Notes: generated by a model not told the origin, from the sequence alone. 64,000 nucleotides of DNA from Streptomyces sp. JH14 (GCF_029428675.1 NZ_JAJNEL010000001.1:2108001-2172000); one strand, 5' to 3'; positions 31,958 through 41,720 are shown, counted from the stretch's first letter. Program-made: numbers and translations.

Positions 31958-32940
31958 AGGGCGGCCCGTTCCTTCAGCGGCTCCCACCAGGCACGGTGGT
32001 CGCGGTACCACTGCACGGTCTCGGCGAGGCCGGTACGGAAGTCCTTGCGGGGCTCGTAGCCGAGCTCCTCGCGGATCTTCGTGCAGTCGACGGAGTACCG
32101 CAGATCGTGACCCTTGCGGTCCTCGACGTACGTGACACCGGTGTCCCAGTCGGCGCCACAGGCGTCCAGCAGCAGTCCGGTGAGTTCCTTGTTGGACAGT
32201 TCGGTGCCGCCGCCGATGTTGTAGACCTCGCCGGCGCGGCCCTTCGTGCGGACCAGTTCGATGCCCTGCACATGGTCGTCGATGTGCAGCCAGTCACGGA
32301 CGTTGGCGCCGTCGCCGTACAGCGGGACCGGCTTGCCGTCCAGCAGGTTCGTGACGAAGAGCGGGATGACCTTCTCGGGGAAGTGATGGTGCCCGTAGTT
32401 GTTGGAGCAGCGGGTCACGCGTACGTCGAGGCCGTGCGTGCGGTGGTACGAGAGGGCGATCAGGTCGCTGGACGCCTTGGACGCCGAGTAGGGGGAGTTG
32501 GGCGCCAGCGGGTCGGTCTCGGGCCAGGAGCCCTCGTCGATCGAGCCGTATACCTCGTCGGTGGAGATGTGCACGAAGGTCTCGATGCCCGCCAGATGCG
32601 CGGCGTGGACCAGGGTGTGGGTGCCCACGACGTTCGTGCGGACGAACTCGGCACCGCCGTCGATGGAGCGGTCCACATGGGACTCCGCGGCAAAGTGCAC
32701 CACCTGGTCGTGGCCGGCCATCAGTTCGGCGACCGGTTCCGGATCGCAGATGTCGCCCTGCACGAAGGCGAAGCCGGGGTGGTCGCGGACCTCGTCGAGG
32801 TTGGCCGGGTTGCCCGCGTAGGTGAGCTTGTCGAGGACGGTGACGGCGACGTCGGCGGGTCCCTGCGGGCCGAGCACCGTACGGACGTAGTGCGAGCCGA
32901 TGAATCCGGCCCCGCCGGTCACCAGGATGCGGGTGGTCAT
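31954..32940 (-). CDS. rfbB: dTDP-glucose 4,6-dehydratase
   Basis: 328 residues from ATG 32940, coupled to rfbA through ATGA. Extended SDR with TGGAGFIGSHYVRT, AAESHVDRSID, STDEVYGSID (active-site Asp-Glu) and YSASKASSD, plus RCSNNYGHHHFPEK and VYNIGGGTELSN, all typical of RmlB. Makes dTDP-4-keto-6-deoxyglucose. Confidence 0.96.
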   Translation of the reverse strand: MTTRILVTGGAGFIGSHYVRTVLGPQGPADVAVTVLDKLTYAGNPANLDEVRDHPGFAFVQGDICDPEPVAELMAGHDQVVHFAAESHVDRSIDGGAEFVRTNVVGTHTLVHAAHLAGIETFVHISTDEVYGSIDEGSWPETDPLAPNSPYSASKASSDLIALSYHRTHGLDVRVTRCSNNYGHHHFPEKVIPLFVTNLLDGKPVPLYGDGANVRDWLHIDDHVQGIELVRTKGRAGEVYNIGGGTELSNKELTGLLLDACGADWDTGVTYVEDRKGHDLRYSVDCTKIREELGYEPRKDFRTGLAETVQWYRDHRAWWEPLKERAAL

Positions 32941-34007
32941 GAGGAGATCTGCACCTTGCTGTGGTCGCCGAGCACGAGTCGGTGGGCGGACGGGGAGCGG
33001 GGCGCCGGAGTCACTTCGACGTCATGGCCGATGAGCGAGGCCTCGACACGGCGGACACCGTCGATCGAGGCGCCCCGCAGGACGATCGAGTACTCGATCT
33101 CGCTGTCCTCGATCCGGCAGTCCTCCGAGACAGAGGTGAACGGACCGACGTACGCGTCACTGATCACCGAGCGGGCGCCGATGATCGCGGGGCCGACGAT
33201 CCTGCTGCCGCTGACCTTGGCGCCGGCCTCGATCCGGACGCGGCCGATGATCTCGCTCTCGTCATCGACGTCGGCGCCCTCGACGGACGGCTCGACGGTC
33301 TCGAGCACCGTCCGGTTGACCTCCAGCATGTCGGTGACGTTGCCGGTGTCCTTCCAGTACCCGCGGATCGTGGTGGAGCGCACGTCGCGCTTCTGGTCGA
33401 TCAGCCACTGGATGGCGTGGGTGATCTCCAGCTCACCCCGCCAGGACGGTGCGATGGCGCGCACCGCCTCGTGGATCGCGGGGGTGAAGAGGTAGACGCC
33501 GACGAGCGCCAGATCACTCTTGGGCTTCCTCGGCTTCTCCTCCAGGGCCACCACCCTGCCTTCGGCGTCGAGTTCGGCGACGCCGAAGGAGGCCGGGTCG
33601 GGCACCTGGGTCAACAGGATCTGCGCCTCGGGCCGGTCCGCACGGAACGCGTCGACCAGGCCGGTGATCCCGCCGACGATGAAGTTGTCACCGAGGTACA
33701 TGACGAAGTCGTCGCCGCCCAGGAAGTCACGGGCGATCAGCACGGCGTGCGCCAGTCCGAGCGGCTCGGCCTGCGGGATGTAGGTGACATCGATGCCGAA
33801 CCGGGATCCGTCGTCGACCGCCTCCCGGATCTCCTCGGCCGTGTCTCCCACGATGATGCCGACCTCGGTGATACCGGCCTCCGCGATGGCTTCCAGGCCG
33901 TAGAACAGGACCGGCTTGTTCGCCACGGGGACCAGTTGTTTGGCCGAGGTGTGCGTAATGGGACGGAGGCGGGTGCCGGCCCCACCGGAAAGTACGAGAG
34001 CTTTCAT
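32937..34007 (-). CDS. rfbA: Glucose-1-phosphate thymidylyltransferase, long (StrD-like) form
   Basis: 356 residues from ATG 34007 with GCAGGAAA a few bases upstream. N-terminal nucleotidyltransferase LSGGAGTRLRPITHTSAKQL, MYLGDNFI and EITHAIQWLID; the C-terminal part (about 245-356) is a left-handed beta-helix with hexapeptide-like steps (IIGRVRIEAGAKVSGS, RIVGPAIIGARSVI). This is the long RmlA/StrD type, longer than E. coli RmlA (about 290). First gene of the rfbA-rfbB-rfbD operon; the upstream 34008-34110 is AT-rich with a TAAAAT box on the minus strand. Confidence 0.93.
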   Translation of the reverse strand: MKALVLSGGAGTRLRPITHTSAKQLVPVANKPVLFYGLEAIAEAGITEVGIIVGDTAEEIREAVDDGSRFGIDVTYIPQAEPLGLAHAVLIARDFLGGDDFVMYLGDNFIVGGITGLVDAFRADRPEAQILLTQVPDPASFGVAELDAEGRVVALEEKPRKPKSDLALVGVYLFTPAIHEAVRAIAPSWRGELEITHAIQWLIDQKRDVRSTTIRGYWKDTGNVTDMLEVNRTVLETVEPSVEGADVDDESEIIGRVRIEAGAKVSGSRIVGPAIIGARSVISDAYVGPFTSVSEDCRIEDSEIEYSIVLRGASIDGVRRVEASLIGHDVEVTPAPRSPSAHRLVLGDHSKVQISS

Positions 34008-34078
34008 TTTTCCTGCCCAATGGCGAGATGCCGGTCATGTCGCGGTCGCGACCTTCGAGGTGATTTTACTGAGAATCA

Positions 34079-34441
34079 TTGTCCGTTCTGCAGCAAAATA
34101 GGCTCTCGGAATCGAGATGCGCCCGGTTGACGTCCGGCATCGTTTCCCGGACTCGCACATTTCTTCCACAGTGGCAGACGCTTGCGAAACGACCGTCCGC
34201 GCAGGCCCCGTACGTCCGGGCCCGTGCGGAGCTGAAGCTACGTCTGCTCGGCCCCTCGGATCCGCCGTCGGCGGTGCGCTTCAGCGAGGCGGCACGCAGT
34301 CTGTGCGCGGCGGCGGACGATCATCGCGCGCGCATGGAGCAGCGGCTGCTGTCGCTGATCCCGACGCAACGCGGGGCCGAGGAAGAGAAGGCGGGGGCGG
34401 CCGTGGCGGGAGAGTCCTCGACGTCGCTGCACCAGGCGTAA
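34079..34441 (+). pseudogene. Truncated coding remnant
   Basis: The frame from about 34205 to the TAA at 34439-34441 has strong third-position GC and reads like a cytoplasmic protein end (RARAELKLRLLGP, SEAARSLCAAADDHRARMEQRL), but the upstream part of the same frame is AT-rich, low-quality coding with no ribosome site. It looks like the 3' end of a gene whose 5' part was lost at the edge of the rhamnose block. It ends before a strong hairpin. Family not recognised; it might instead be a small intact gene from an internal start. Confidence 0.4.
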
Positions 34442-34471
34442 CCGCCTGCCCGGCGCACCGGCAGGACGACG

Positions 34472-34513
34472 AACGACGAAGGGGCCTGCATGCCTGCGGG
34501 CCCCTTCGTCGTT
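34472..34513. terminator. Bidirectional terminator between remnant ORF and galE
   Basis: Perfect arms of at least 13 bp (34472-34484 with 34501-34513) and a further inner GGCC, between convergent frames. Confidence 0.75.
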
Positions 34514-34559
34514 GCTCCTGGTCACGCGCGGCGTCGGAGGCTACGCGGGGTGATGGAAC

Positions 34560-35531
34560 CTATGCATGGTGGTGGAGCCAGCCCTGCCACGCCGAGTCGA
34601 TCATCTCGTCCACTCCGTACGTCGCCGACCAGCCCAGCTCCGCCCGGATCCGGTCGGCTCCGGCGACCACACGTGCCGGGTCGCCGGGACGGCGGGGCGT
34701 CACCTCGGGGGTGAGGTCGCCTCGGCCGGTCACCTTGAGGATCCGGTCGACCATCTCCTTCACGGAGCTGCCCTCACCGCGGCCGATGTTGAGCGTGAGG
34801 TCGGTGCCGCTCTCGGCCCCGTCGAGCCGGCGTGCGGCCGCCAGGTGCGCGGAGGCGATGTCCTCCACGTGGATGTAGTCACGGATGCAGGTGCCGTCGG
34901 GGGTCTCGTAGTCGTCGCCGAAGATCCTCGGGCCCTCACCGGCTTCCAGCCGCTCGAAGACCATCGGGATGAGATTGAACACCCCGGTGTCGGCGAGTTC
35001 CGGGGAGGCGGCGCCCGCGACATTGAAGTAGCGCAGCGAGGCGCAGCGCAGGCCGTGGGCCCGGGCGGCTGCGTGGATCAGCCATTCACCGACGAGCTTC
35101 GTCTCGCCGTACGGGCTCATCGGCATACAGGGGGTGTCCTCTGTGACGAGGTCCACATCGGGCATGCCGTAGACGGCGGCGGACGAGGAGAACACCAGCC
35201 GGTCGACGCCCGCAGCGACCATGCTCTCCAGCAGCGTCTGCAGCCCCGTCACGTTCTCCCGGTAGTAGTGGAGCGGCCGCTCGACGGACTCGCCCACCTG
35301 CTTCTTTGCCGCGACGTGCACCACACCTGTCACTCCGTGGTCGCGGATCGCGGCGTCGAGCGCCTGCCGGTCGAGCACGCTGCCGGTCACCAGGGGCACC
35401 CCTGCGGGCACCTTCTCGGCGCTTCCCGTCGACAGGTCGTCGTACACGACGACCTGCTGACCGCCCGCGAGCATGGCGCGCACGACGTGTGCGCCGATGT
35501 ATCCCGCCCCACCTGTAACCATCCAGGCCAT
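34560..35531 (-). CDS. galE: UDP-glucose 4-epimerase
   Basis: 323 residues from ATG 35531 with GGGAGA about eight bases upstream. Extended SDR with TGGAGYIGAHVVRAML, AAKKQVGESVE, SSSAAVYGMPDVDLVTED, the YGETK pair, RYFNVAGAA and DGTCIRDYIHVEDIASAH, as in GalE. Interconverts UDP-glucose and UDP-galactose, giving galactose for the surface polymer. It is divergent from the first GT2-TagF gene across an AT-rich 282-bp region. Confidence 0.93.
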   Translation of the reverse strand: MAWMVTGGAGYIGAHVVRAMLAGGQQVVVYDDLSTGSAEKVPAGVPLVTGSVLDRQALDAAIRDHGVTGVVHVAAKKQVGESVERPLHYYRENVTGLQTLLESMVAAGVDRLVFSSSAAVYGMPDVDLVTEDTPCMPMSPYGETKLVGEWLIHAAARAHGLRCASLRYFNVAGAASPELADTGVFNLIPMVFERLEAGEGPRIFGDDYETPDGTCIRDYIHVEDIASAHLAAARRLDGAESGTDLTLNIGRGEGSSVKEMVDRILKVTGRGDLTPEVTPRRPGDPARVVAGADRIRAELGWSATYGVDEMIDSAWQGWLHHHA

Positions 35532-35617
35532 TTACGCGTCTCCCTGTACGAGGTCATACCGTCGCCTTCACTCTACGTGCAGGAGAAATAGGGCCGAGCA
35601 AATAGGACCTTTTGTAC

Positions 35618-35640
35618 TATAATTCCATGAACCCGTTCAT
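35618..35640. promoter_or_regulatory. TATAAT box and adjoining palindrome at the galE/GT2-TagF divergent gap
   Basis: TATAAT at 35618-35623 (TATAGT is readable on the minus strand), in a stretch of about 60 bp that is AT-rich for this chromosome. ATGAAC-cc-GTTCAT at 35627-35640 is a perfect palindrome directly after it and could be an operator. No good -35 box in either direction. Confidence 0.4.
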
Positions 35641-35813
35641 CGAGGGGATGCCGGGACGAACGCCCAAAGGTGAAGCCCGGGCGAACTCAGGGCCACGGTG
35701 AGCCGACGGCGATCAACTACGCTGTCGAGGTGCTCGGGCGCCGCCCCGTCGTTCAGCGGTGCGGAATCGGCGCCGGCACACGAACCCTCGACAGCTTTCA
35801 GGACTGGTGAAGG

Positions 35814-38045
35814 ATGCCTCGACTGACACTCATCGTGCCTGCCTACAACGTGCAGGGGTACATTCGGGAGTGCCTCGACTCCGTACTGCAGCAGGACTTC
35901 ACCGACTTCGAGATCGTCGCCGTGGACGACTGCTCGCCGGACGGTTCCGGCGACATCATGGACGAGTTCGCCAGTCGAGACAGTCGTGTGCGTGTCCTGC
36001 ATCTGAGCGAGAACGTGGGGCTGGGCCGCGCCCGCAACGTCGGCATCGAGCAGGCGACCGGTGACTATCTGCTGTTCCTCGACAGCGACGACACCCTTGA
36101 ACCCGGCTCTCTGAGCGCCATCGCACGGCGGCTCGAGACGACGGACGATCCCGACGTCCTGATCTTCGACTACACGCGCGCCTACTGGGACGGCCGGCGC
36201 CTGCCGAACCAGCGCGCCAGCCTGCTCGCCGAGACCGGCCCCGCGGTCTTCTCGCTGGCGGACCGGCCGGAGCTGCTGGATCTGCTGCAGATCGTGTGGA
36301 ACAAGGCCTACCGGCGCGACTTCGTCACACAGCACGGCTTCCAGTTCCCGCCCGGTTATTACGAGGACGCCCCCTGGACGTACTCGACGCTGATAGCCGC
36401 GGACCGTCTGGCGGTGCTCGACCGCACCTGCGTCCTGTATCGACAGCGGCGTGAGGGCGGCAACATCCTCCGTACCGTCAGTCGCAAGCACTTCGATGTG
36501 TTCGACCAGTACGACCGTGTTTTTGCCTATCTGGACGCACGCCCCGAGCTCGACCAGTGGCGCCCGGCGCTCTTCCGGAAAATGGCCGACCACTATCTGA
36601 CCATCATGGAGAAGCCGGGCCGGCTGCCGCGCGACGCACGGTCCGAGTTCTTCCACCGCGCGTCCACGGACTACAAGCGCAGGCTGCCGGAGGGCTTCGT
36701 ACGCCCCCCGGGCGGCCGCGGCCACAAGTACGCGCTGCTGGGCATGGGCTCCTACCCGGCGCTGGCCACCGCCACCCGGGCCCGCCGACTGCGCAACCGG
36801 TCCGCCCTGCGCAACCGCGAGCGCGTCGGCCGTGCCAAGCGCGCCGCCATGGGGATGTTCTACCAGTCCCAGCTGAGGCTGGGGATCGACGAGAACCTGG
36901 CGGTGTTCTCCGCCTACTGGAGCCGCGGTTACTCCTGCAACCCCGCGGCCATCGACGCCGAACTGGCCCGACTGGCCCCGCACATGCGCCGGGTCTGGGC
37001 GGTGAGGGCCGACCAGGTGAGCCAGGTGCCCAAGGGCGTCGAGGTGGCGGTCCTGGGCTCCCGTGCGTACTGGACGGCGGTGGCGCGCGCCAAGTACCTG
37101 GTCAACAACGTGAACTTCGCCAATGCGGTGGTCAAGCGCGAGGGCCAGATCCATCTGCAGACGCATCACGGCACCCCGTTGAAGATCATGGGGCTCGACC
37201 AGATGAACTTCCCGGCCTCCACGAACATGGACTTCGAGGACCTGCTCACGCGATGTGACCGCTGGGACTACAGCCTCTCGGCCAACCGCTTCTCGACCAC
37301 CGTGTGGGAGCGGGTGTACCCCTGCCGGTACACCTCCCTGGAGACCGGCTATCCGCGCAACGACGTCCTGATCAACTCGACTGCCGCGGATGTGGCGCGG
37401 GTCCGCCGTGAGCTCGGTCTCAAGGACGGCGCCAGGGTCTTCCTCTACATGCCGACCCACCGCGAGTACCAGAAGGAGTTCACCCCGCGGCTCGACCTGT
37501 CACGGCTCGCCGAAGAGCTGGGTGAGGACGTCACCCTCCTGGTGCGCGGTCACTACTTCTACAAGCCGGACGGCCGGCTGGCCGAGCTCCAGACCAGCGG
37601 CCGCATCATCGATGTGTCGGCACACCAGCGCGTCGAGGACCTCTACCTGGCCTCGGACGCCCTGATCACCGACTACTCGTCGGCGATGTTCGACTACGCG
37701 AATCTCGACCGGCCGATCGTGATCTTCGCCGACGACTGGGACACCTACAAGGTGGTCCGCGGTACGTACTTCGATCTGATGGCCGAGCCCCCCGGCGCCG
37801 TTGCGACCAGCCAGGCGCAGCTCACCGAGACGCTCCGGTCCGGCGAGTGGCACAGCGAGAGCGCCGCCGCTCTCCGCAGCGCGTTCCGTGAACGCTTCTG
37901 CGACTACGACGACGGACACGCGGCGGAGCGCGTCGTCCGCAAAGTCTTCCTGGGCGAGGAGAACCTCCTTCCCGTCGTGCCGCTTGCCGACCGCAAGCCG
38001 GCACCCACCCCAGCCCAGGCGCTCGAACCGGTCGAGCGGGTCTGA
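35814..38045 (+). CDS. GT2 glycosyltransferase fused to CDP-glycerol glycerophosphotransferase domain (743 aa)
   Basis: 743 residues from ATG 35814. Residues 3-230 are a GT2 domain (LTLIVPAYNVQGYIRECLDS, VDDCSPDGSGDIMDEF, LFLDSDDTLEPGS). Residues about 345-725 are a TagB/TagF-type Glyphos_transf domain with QTHHGTPLKIMG (about 449-460; the usual tryptophan before the His is replaced by His) and ITDYSSAMFDYANL (from 618). Such fusions should add both a sugar and a polyol-phosphate to a teichoic-acid-like polymer. No membrane helix; cytoplasmic or peripheral. It is followed 22 bp later by a larger gene of the same architecture, surely the same operon. Confidence 0.88.
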   Translation: MPRLTLIVPAYNVQGYIRECLDSVLQQDFTDFEIVAVDDCSPDGSGDIMDEFASRDSRVRVLHLSENVGLGRARNVGIEQATGDYLLFLDSDDTLEPGSLSAIARRLETTDDPDVLIFDYTRAYWDGRRLPNQRASLLAETGPAVFSLADRPELLDLLQIVWNKAYRRDFVTQHGFQFPPGYYEDAPWTYSTLIAADRLAVLDRTCVLYRQRREGGNILRTVSRKHFDVFDQYDRVFAYLDARPELDQWRPALFRKMADHYLTIMEKPGRLPRDARSEFFHRASTDYKRRLPEGFVRPPGGRGHKYALLGMGSYPALATATRARRLRNRSALRNRERVGRAKRAAMGMFYQSQLRLGIDENLAVFSAYWSRGYSCNPAAIDAELARLAPHMRRVWAVRADQVSQVPKGVEVAVLGSRAYWTAVARAKYLVNNVNFANAVVKREGQIHLQTHHGTPLKIMGLDQMNFPASTNMDFEDLLTRCDRWDYSLSANRFSTTVWERVYPCRYTSLETGYPRNDVLINSTAADVARVRRELGLKDGARVFLYMPTHREYQKEFTPRLDLSRLAEELGEDVTLLVRGHYFYKPDGRLAELQTSGRIIDVSAHQRVEDLYLASDALITDYSSAMFDYANLDRPIVIFADDWDTYKVVRGTYFDLMAEPPGAVATSQAQLTETLRSGEWHSESAAALRSAFRERFCDYDDGHAAERVVRKVFLGEENLLPVVPLADRKPAPTPAQALEPVERV

Positions 38046-38067
38046 CCCGAAAGGAATCCTGAAAGAC

Positions 38068-41000
38068 ATGACCCCCCGGCTCAGTGTCATCGTGCCCATA
38101 TACAACGTCGAGGCGTATCTCGAAGCCTGCCTCGACTCCGTGGCGACGCAGACGCTCACCGACCTGGAAGTCCTCATGGTCGACGACGGTTCGACCGACG
38201 GCTCCGCGGCCATCGCCACCCGGTACGCCGAGCGCGACGCCCGTTTCCGCCTGGTGACGAAGGAGAACGGCGGCCTCGGCTCGGCCCGTAACGCAGGACT
38301 GGCGCACATGTCCGAGGAGAGCGAGTACTTCGCGTTCCTCGACAGCGACGACGTCATTCCGCCGGACGCCTACCGGCTGATGGTCACCAGCCTGGACGAG
38401 ACCGGTTCGGACTTCGCCACCGGGAATGTCTTCCACCTCAAGGGCGAACGGTCCTGGCAGGTGCCGCTGATGAAGATGCTGGCCGGCGAGGCCCGCAAGC
38501 GCACCCACATCTCCGAGAACCCCAAGCTCGTCGCCGACCGCATCTCGTGCAACAAGGTGTTCCGCCGCACCTTCTGGAACAAGCACGGCTTCGCCTTCCC
38601 CGAAGGCGTGCTCTACGAGGACAGCGCCGTCGTGCTGCGCGCCCACTATCTGGCCGAGGCCATCGACCTCATCGGCGAGCCCGTCTACTACTGGCGGCTG
38701 CGCGAGGGCGAGTCCGCGCCCTCGATCACCCAGCGCCGTACCGACCCGCAGGGCGTCCGCGACCGTGTCGCCGCCTGCGAGTCGGTGACGAACTTCCTCG
38801 CCGAACACCCCGGTGCCAAGTGGGCCAGGTTCAAGCGCGAGTACGACGCCCGTGTGCTCCGGGACGATCTGCGGATCTTCCTCAACGTCGTGCCGGACGG
38901 TGACGAGGAGTACCGCGAGGCCTTCCTCGCCTCCGCGAACCGGTACCTCGCACAGGTCGCCCCCCAGGTCCTCGACGAACTGCCCGCCGAGCTGCGCGTG
39001 CAGTACGCGCTGGTGCGCCGGGGTGCGATACCCGAGCTGATCGACCTGCTGGCCGACCAGCGGCGGCGTGAGCCGGTCGAGGTGAGCGGCTTCATACGCA
39101 AGTACGCCGGTTTCAAGGCCCTGGAGCGGAGCGGGGTCACTCTCTCCAAGAAGACCCTGCGCATCGACAAGGACCTGGCCCTCAGGACTCCCCTGGTCGG
39201 TGTCACATGGCACGACGACAAGCTCGTCCTCACCGGTGACGCGTGGATAGACAAGATCGACATCCCCAACCGGCGCAGCACCGCGAAGTTCATCCAGTTC
39301 AAGAAGGACGGTTCGCGCCGCCGGCTGATCTTCCCCGCGAAGAACGTCTACCGGCCCGGCCGCACGTCCGACACCTGGCAGAAGCGCTACAACTACGACT
39401 GGTCCGGCTGGGAGTTCACGCTCGACCCGGCCAAGCTCCGCCACAACGGGCAGTGGGAGGAGGGACTCTGGCACATCGGTGTGGTGGTGATGACCTCCGG
39501 GCTGCTGCGCCGCAGGGGCATCCAGTCGAACGGCGGCAGCGCGGCCAACTTCCCGCCGTACACCTGGCTCGACAAGAACTTCCGGATGCTGCCGAGCGTC
39601 GAGGGCGCCGCGCTCAAGCTGCGCATCGAGCGGGTCAAGGCCCTGGTCACCGGGCGTGAGCTGGACGGCGATCAGATCGTCGTCACCGGCGAGATCCGTA
39701 CCCCGGTACGGGACACCGACTCCGTCACGCTCGAGGTCTCCAACCAGGGAAGCGGTGAGGTCCGGCAGTACGCCGTCACCGTCGAGCCGTCCGCGGACGG
39801 CACAGCCGCCTTCCGGGTGACGGTCCCGGTCGCCGACATCGCCCTCGTGACCTCCGAGGCCACCGAGGACCACGCCCAGCCCCGCGTGCGCAACTGGGGC
39901 ACGGCCCTGCTGATCACGGGTACGGACGGGTCCGATCCGCGCCGTCTGACCGCCGTGGTGCAGGAAGGTCTCGAGGACGCCCGGTTCCAGCTCCCCGAGT
40001 CCATGGGGTCGCAGGCCTCACGCCACGAGCTGACCGTGATCGCCGGTCACAACGGCTACCTCAAGTTCCGCGGTCAGACCGAGCGTGCCGTGATGCACCA
40101 GGTCGGCGAGCGGGACGGCCGGATCGTCATCTCCGGCCGGGCCCCCGTCCACCTGGTCGGTTCCGAGCTGGTGCTGAAGGCCAAGGAGCGCTTCGACGAG
40201 CGCTTCGTCCCGATCGACTGGCAGGCCGACGGAACGTACGAGGCCGCCTTCGACCCGTCGACCCTCGGTGGCGGTGCCCAGGGCACCATCCCGCTGAAGG
40301 CAGGCCGCTGGAACTTCCTCCTGCGTCCCACCGACGGCTCCGACGTCGAGTTCGTGATCGACCGGCTCGCCACGGACCAGTTCCCGCTGCACACGCTGCT
40401 GAGCGGCCGGCGGTACTGGCTGGAAGCGCGCTGGCACGACTTCCCGCAGCTCAACTGCCGTTCGGAGCTGGCCGATGTGGAGCGCGGCCCGTTCCGCCAG
40501 GCCCAGCTGCGCCGCGATGTGTACGAGGCCAAGTGCCGTGAGCCGCTGCGCGACCAGGTCTTCTACCTGAGCTACAACGGCAAGCAGTACTCGGACAGCC
40601 CTCGCGCCATGCACGAGGAACTGGTGCGCCGCGGCGACGACCTGAGGCACTTGTGGGCCGTCCGCGACGGTCAGGTCGAGCTCCCCGAGACGGCCGAGAA
40701 GGTCCGCATGTGGGGCACCGAGTGGTTCGACGCGCTGGCCTCCAGCAAGTACATCGTGACCAACGCCCACCTCCCCGAGTGGGTGATCCGCCGTCCCGGA
40801 CAGGTCATCGTCCAGACCTGGCACGGCACGATGCTGAAGAAGATCGGTCACGACATCGACACGCTCCACTTCGACAAGGAGTACCAGAAGCGCCTCGAAC
40901 TGGAGGCGAAGAACTGGTCCATGCTCGTCTCCTCGAACCGCTTCAGCACGCCGATCCTCAAGCGCGCCTTCTCGTACGACGGGGAGATCCTGGAAGCCGG

Positions 41001-41649
41001 CTATCCCCGCAACGACTACCTCTACTCCCCCGAGCGGGAGATGCTGGCCAAGGAGATCAGGGAGCGCATCGGTCTGCCCGAGGGCAAGAAGGTCGTGCTG
41101 TACGCACCGACCTGGCGTGACGACCAGTCGCACCGGGCCGGCCAGTACTCCTTCGACCTCCGTCTCGACCTGGAGGACGCCCGCCGCCGGCTGGGCGACG
41201 ACCACGTCCTGCTGATCCGGCGCCACTCCAACGTGGTCGACCAGGTGCCGGGCGCCGGCAACGGGTTCGTCTGGGACGTCTCCGAGTACCCGGACATCGC
41301 CGACCTGTATCTGGCCTCGGACATCATGATCACCGACTACTCGTCCGTGATGTTCGACTACGCGCACCTCAAGCGGCCGATGCTGTTCTTCACGTACGAC
41401 CTGGAGCACTACCGCGACACCCTGCGCGGTTTCTACTTCGACTTCGAGAAGGACTCGCCCGGTCCGCTGGTCCGCACGTCGACCGGGCTGATCGACTCGA
41501 TCCGGGACATCGACACCGTCTGGCCCCGGTACAGCGAGCGCTTCGACCGCTTCCACCACCTGTTCTGCGACCTGGACGACGGCGCAGCGTCGAAGCGGGT
41601 CGTCGACCGCATGCTGGAGCAGGCGAACGAGCTCAGGGACAGCGAGTAG
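38068..41649 (+). CDS. Large GT2 - beta-rich - CDP-glycerol glycerophosphotransferase fusion (1193 aa)
   Basis: 1193 residues from ATG 38068, with AAAGGA 12 bases upstream. Residues 3-330 are GT2 (LSVIVPIYNVEAYLEACLDS, VDDGSTDGSAAIATRY, FLDSDDVIPPDAY). Residues about 400-790 are a beta-rich region of repeated sandwich-like segments with no catalytic motif seen. Residues about 830-1180 are the Glyphos_transf domain with QTWHGTMLKKIG (from 916), YAPTWRDDQ and ITDYSSVMFDYAHL (from 1088). TagF-type enzymes polymerise polyol-phosphate from CDP-glycerol or a related donor. With the 743-aa neighbour it probably builds the main chain. It ends in a 23-bp-stem terminator. Confidence 0.88.
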   Translation: MTPRLSVIVPIYNVEAYLEACLDSVATQTLTDLEVLMVDDGSTDGSAAIATRYAERDARFRLVTKENGGLGSARNAGLAHMSEESEYFAFLDSDDVIPPDAYRLMVTSLDETGSDFATGNVFHLKGERSWQVPLMKMLAGEARKRTHISENPKLVADRISCNKVFRRTFWNKHGFAFPEGVLYEDSAVVLRAHYLAEAIDLIGEPVYYWRLREGESAPSITQRRTDPQGVRDRVAACESVTNFLAEHPGAKWARFKREYDARVLRDDLRIFLNVVPDGDEEYREAFLASANRYLAQVAPQVLDELPAELRVQYALVRRGAIPELIDLLADQRRREPVEVSGFIRKYAGFKALERSGVTLSKKTLRIDKDLALRTPLVGVTWHDDKLVLTGDAWIDKIDIPNRRSTAKFIQFKKDGSRRRLIFPAKNVYRPGRTSDTWQKRYNYDWSGWEFTLDPAKLRHNGQWEEGLWHIGVVVMTSGLLRRRGIQSNGGSAANFPPYTWLDKNFRMLPSVEGAALKLRIERVKALVTGRELDGDQIVVTGEIRTPVRDTDSVTLEVSNQGSGEVRQYAVTVEPSADGTAAFRVTVPVADIALVTSEATEDHAQPRVRNWGTALLITGTDGSDPRRLTAVVQEGLEDARFQLPESMGSQASRHELTVIAGHNGYLKFRGQTERAVMHQVGERDGRIVISGRAPVHLVGSELVLKAKERFDERFVPIDWQADGTYEAAFDPSTLGGGAQGTIPLKAGRWNFLLRPTDGSDVEFVIDRLATDQFPLHTLLSGRRYWLEARWHDFPQLNCRSELADVERGPFRQAQLRRDVYEAKCREPLRDQVFYLSYNGKQYSDSPRAMHEELVRRGDDLRHLWAVRDGQVELPETAEKVRMWGTEWFDALASSKYIVTNAHLPEWVIRRPGQVIVQTWHGTMLKKIGHDIDTLHFDKEYQKRLELEAKNWSMLVSSNRFSTPILKRAFSYDGEILEAGYPRNDYLYSPEREMLAKEIRERIGLPEGKKVVLYAPTWRDDQSHRAGQYSFDLRLDLEDARRRLGDDHVLLIRRHSNVVDQVPGAGNGFVWDVSEYPDIADLYLASDIMITDYSSVMFDYAHLKRPMLFFTYDLEHYRDTLRGFYFDFEKDSPGPLVRTSTGLIDSIRDIDTVWPRYSERFDRFHHLFCDLDDGAASKRVVDRMLEQANELRDSE

Positions 41650-41670
41650 CGGCACAGGAGAGAGCACAGA

Positions 41671-41720
41671 ACAAAGGGTGCGGGCCCCGGAGGATTTCCT
41701 CCGGGGCCCGCACCCTTTGT
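41671..41720. terminator. Strong bidirectional terminator
   Basis: 23-bp perfect stem with an ATTT loop (41694-41697), between the convergent GT2-TagF operon and the GT4 gene. Confidence 0.9.

Noticed and set aside
34079..34441. Intact 120-residue gene
   Set aside because: No ribosome site at 34079 and the first third lacks coding bias; kept as a remnant.
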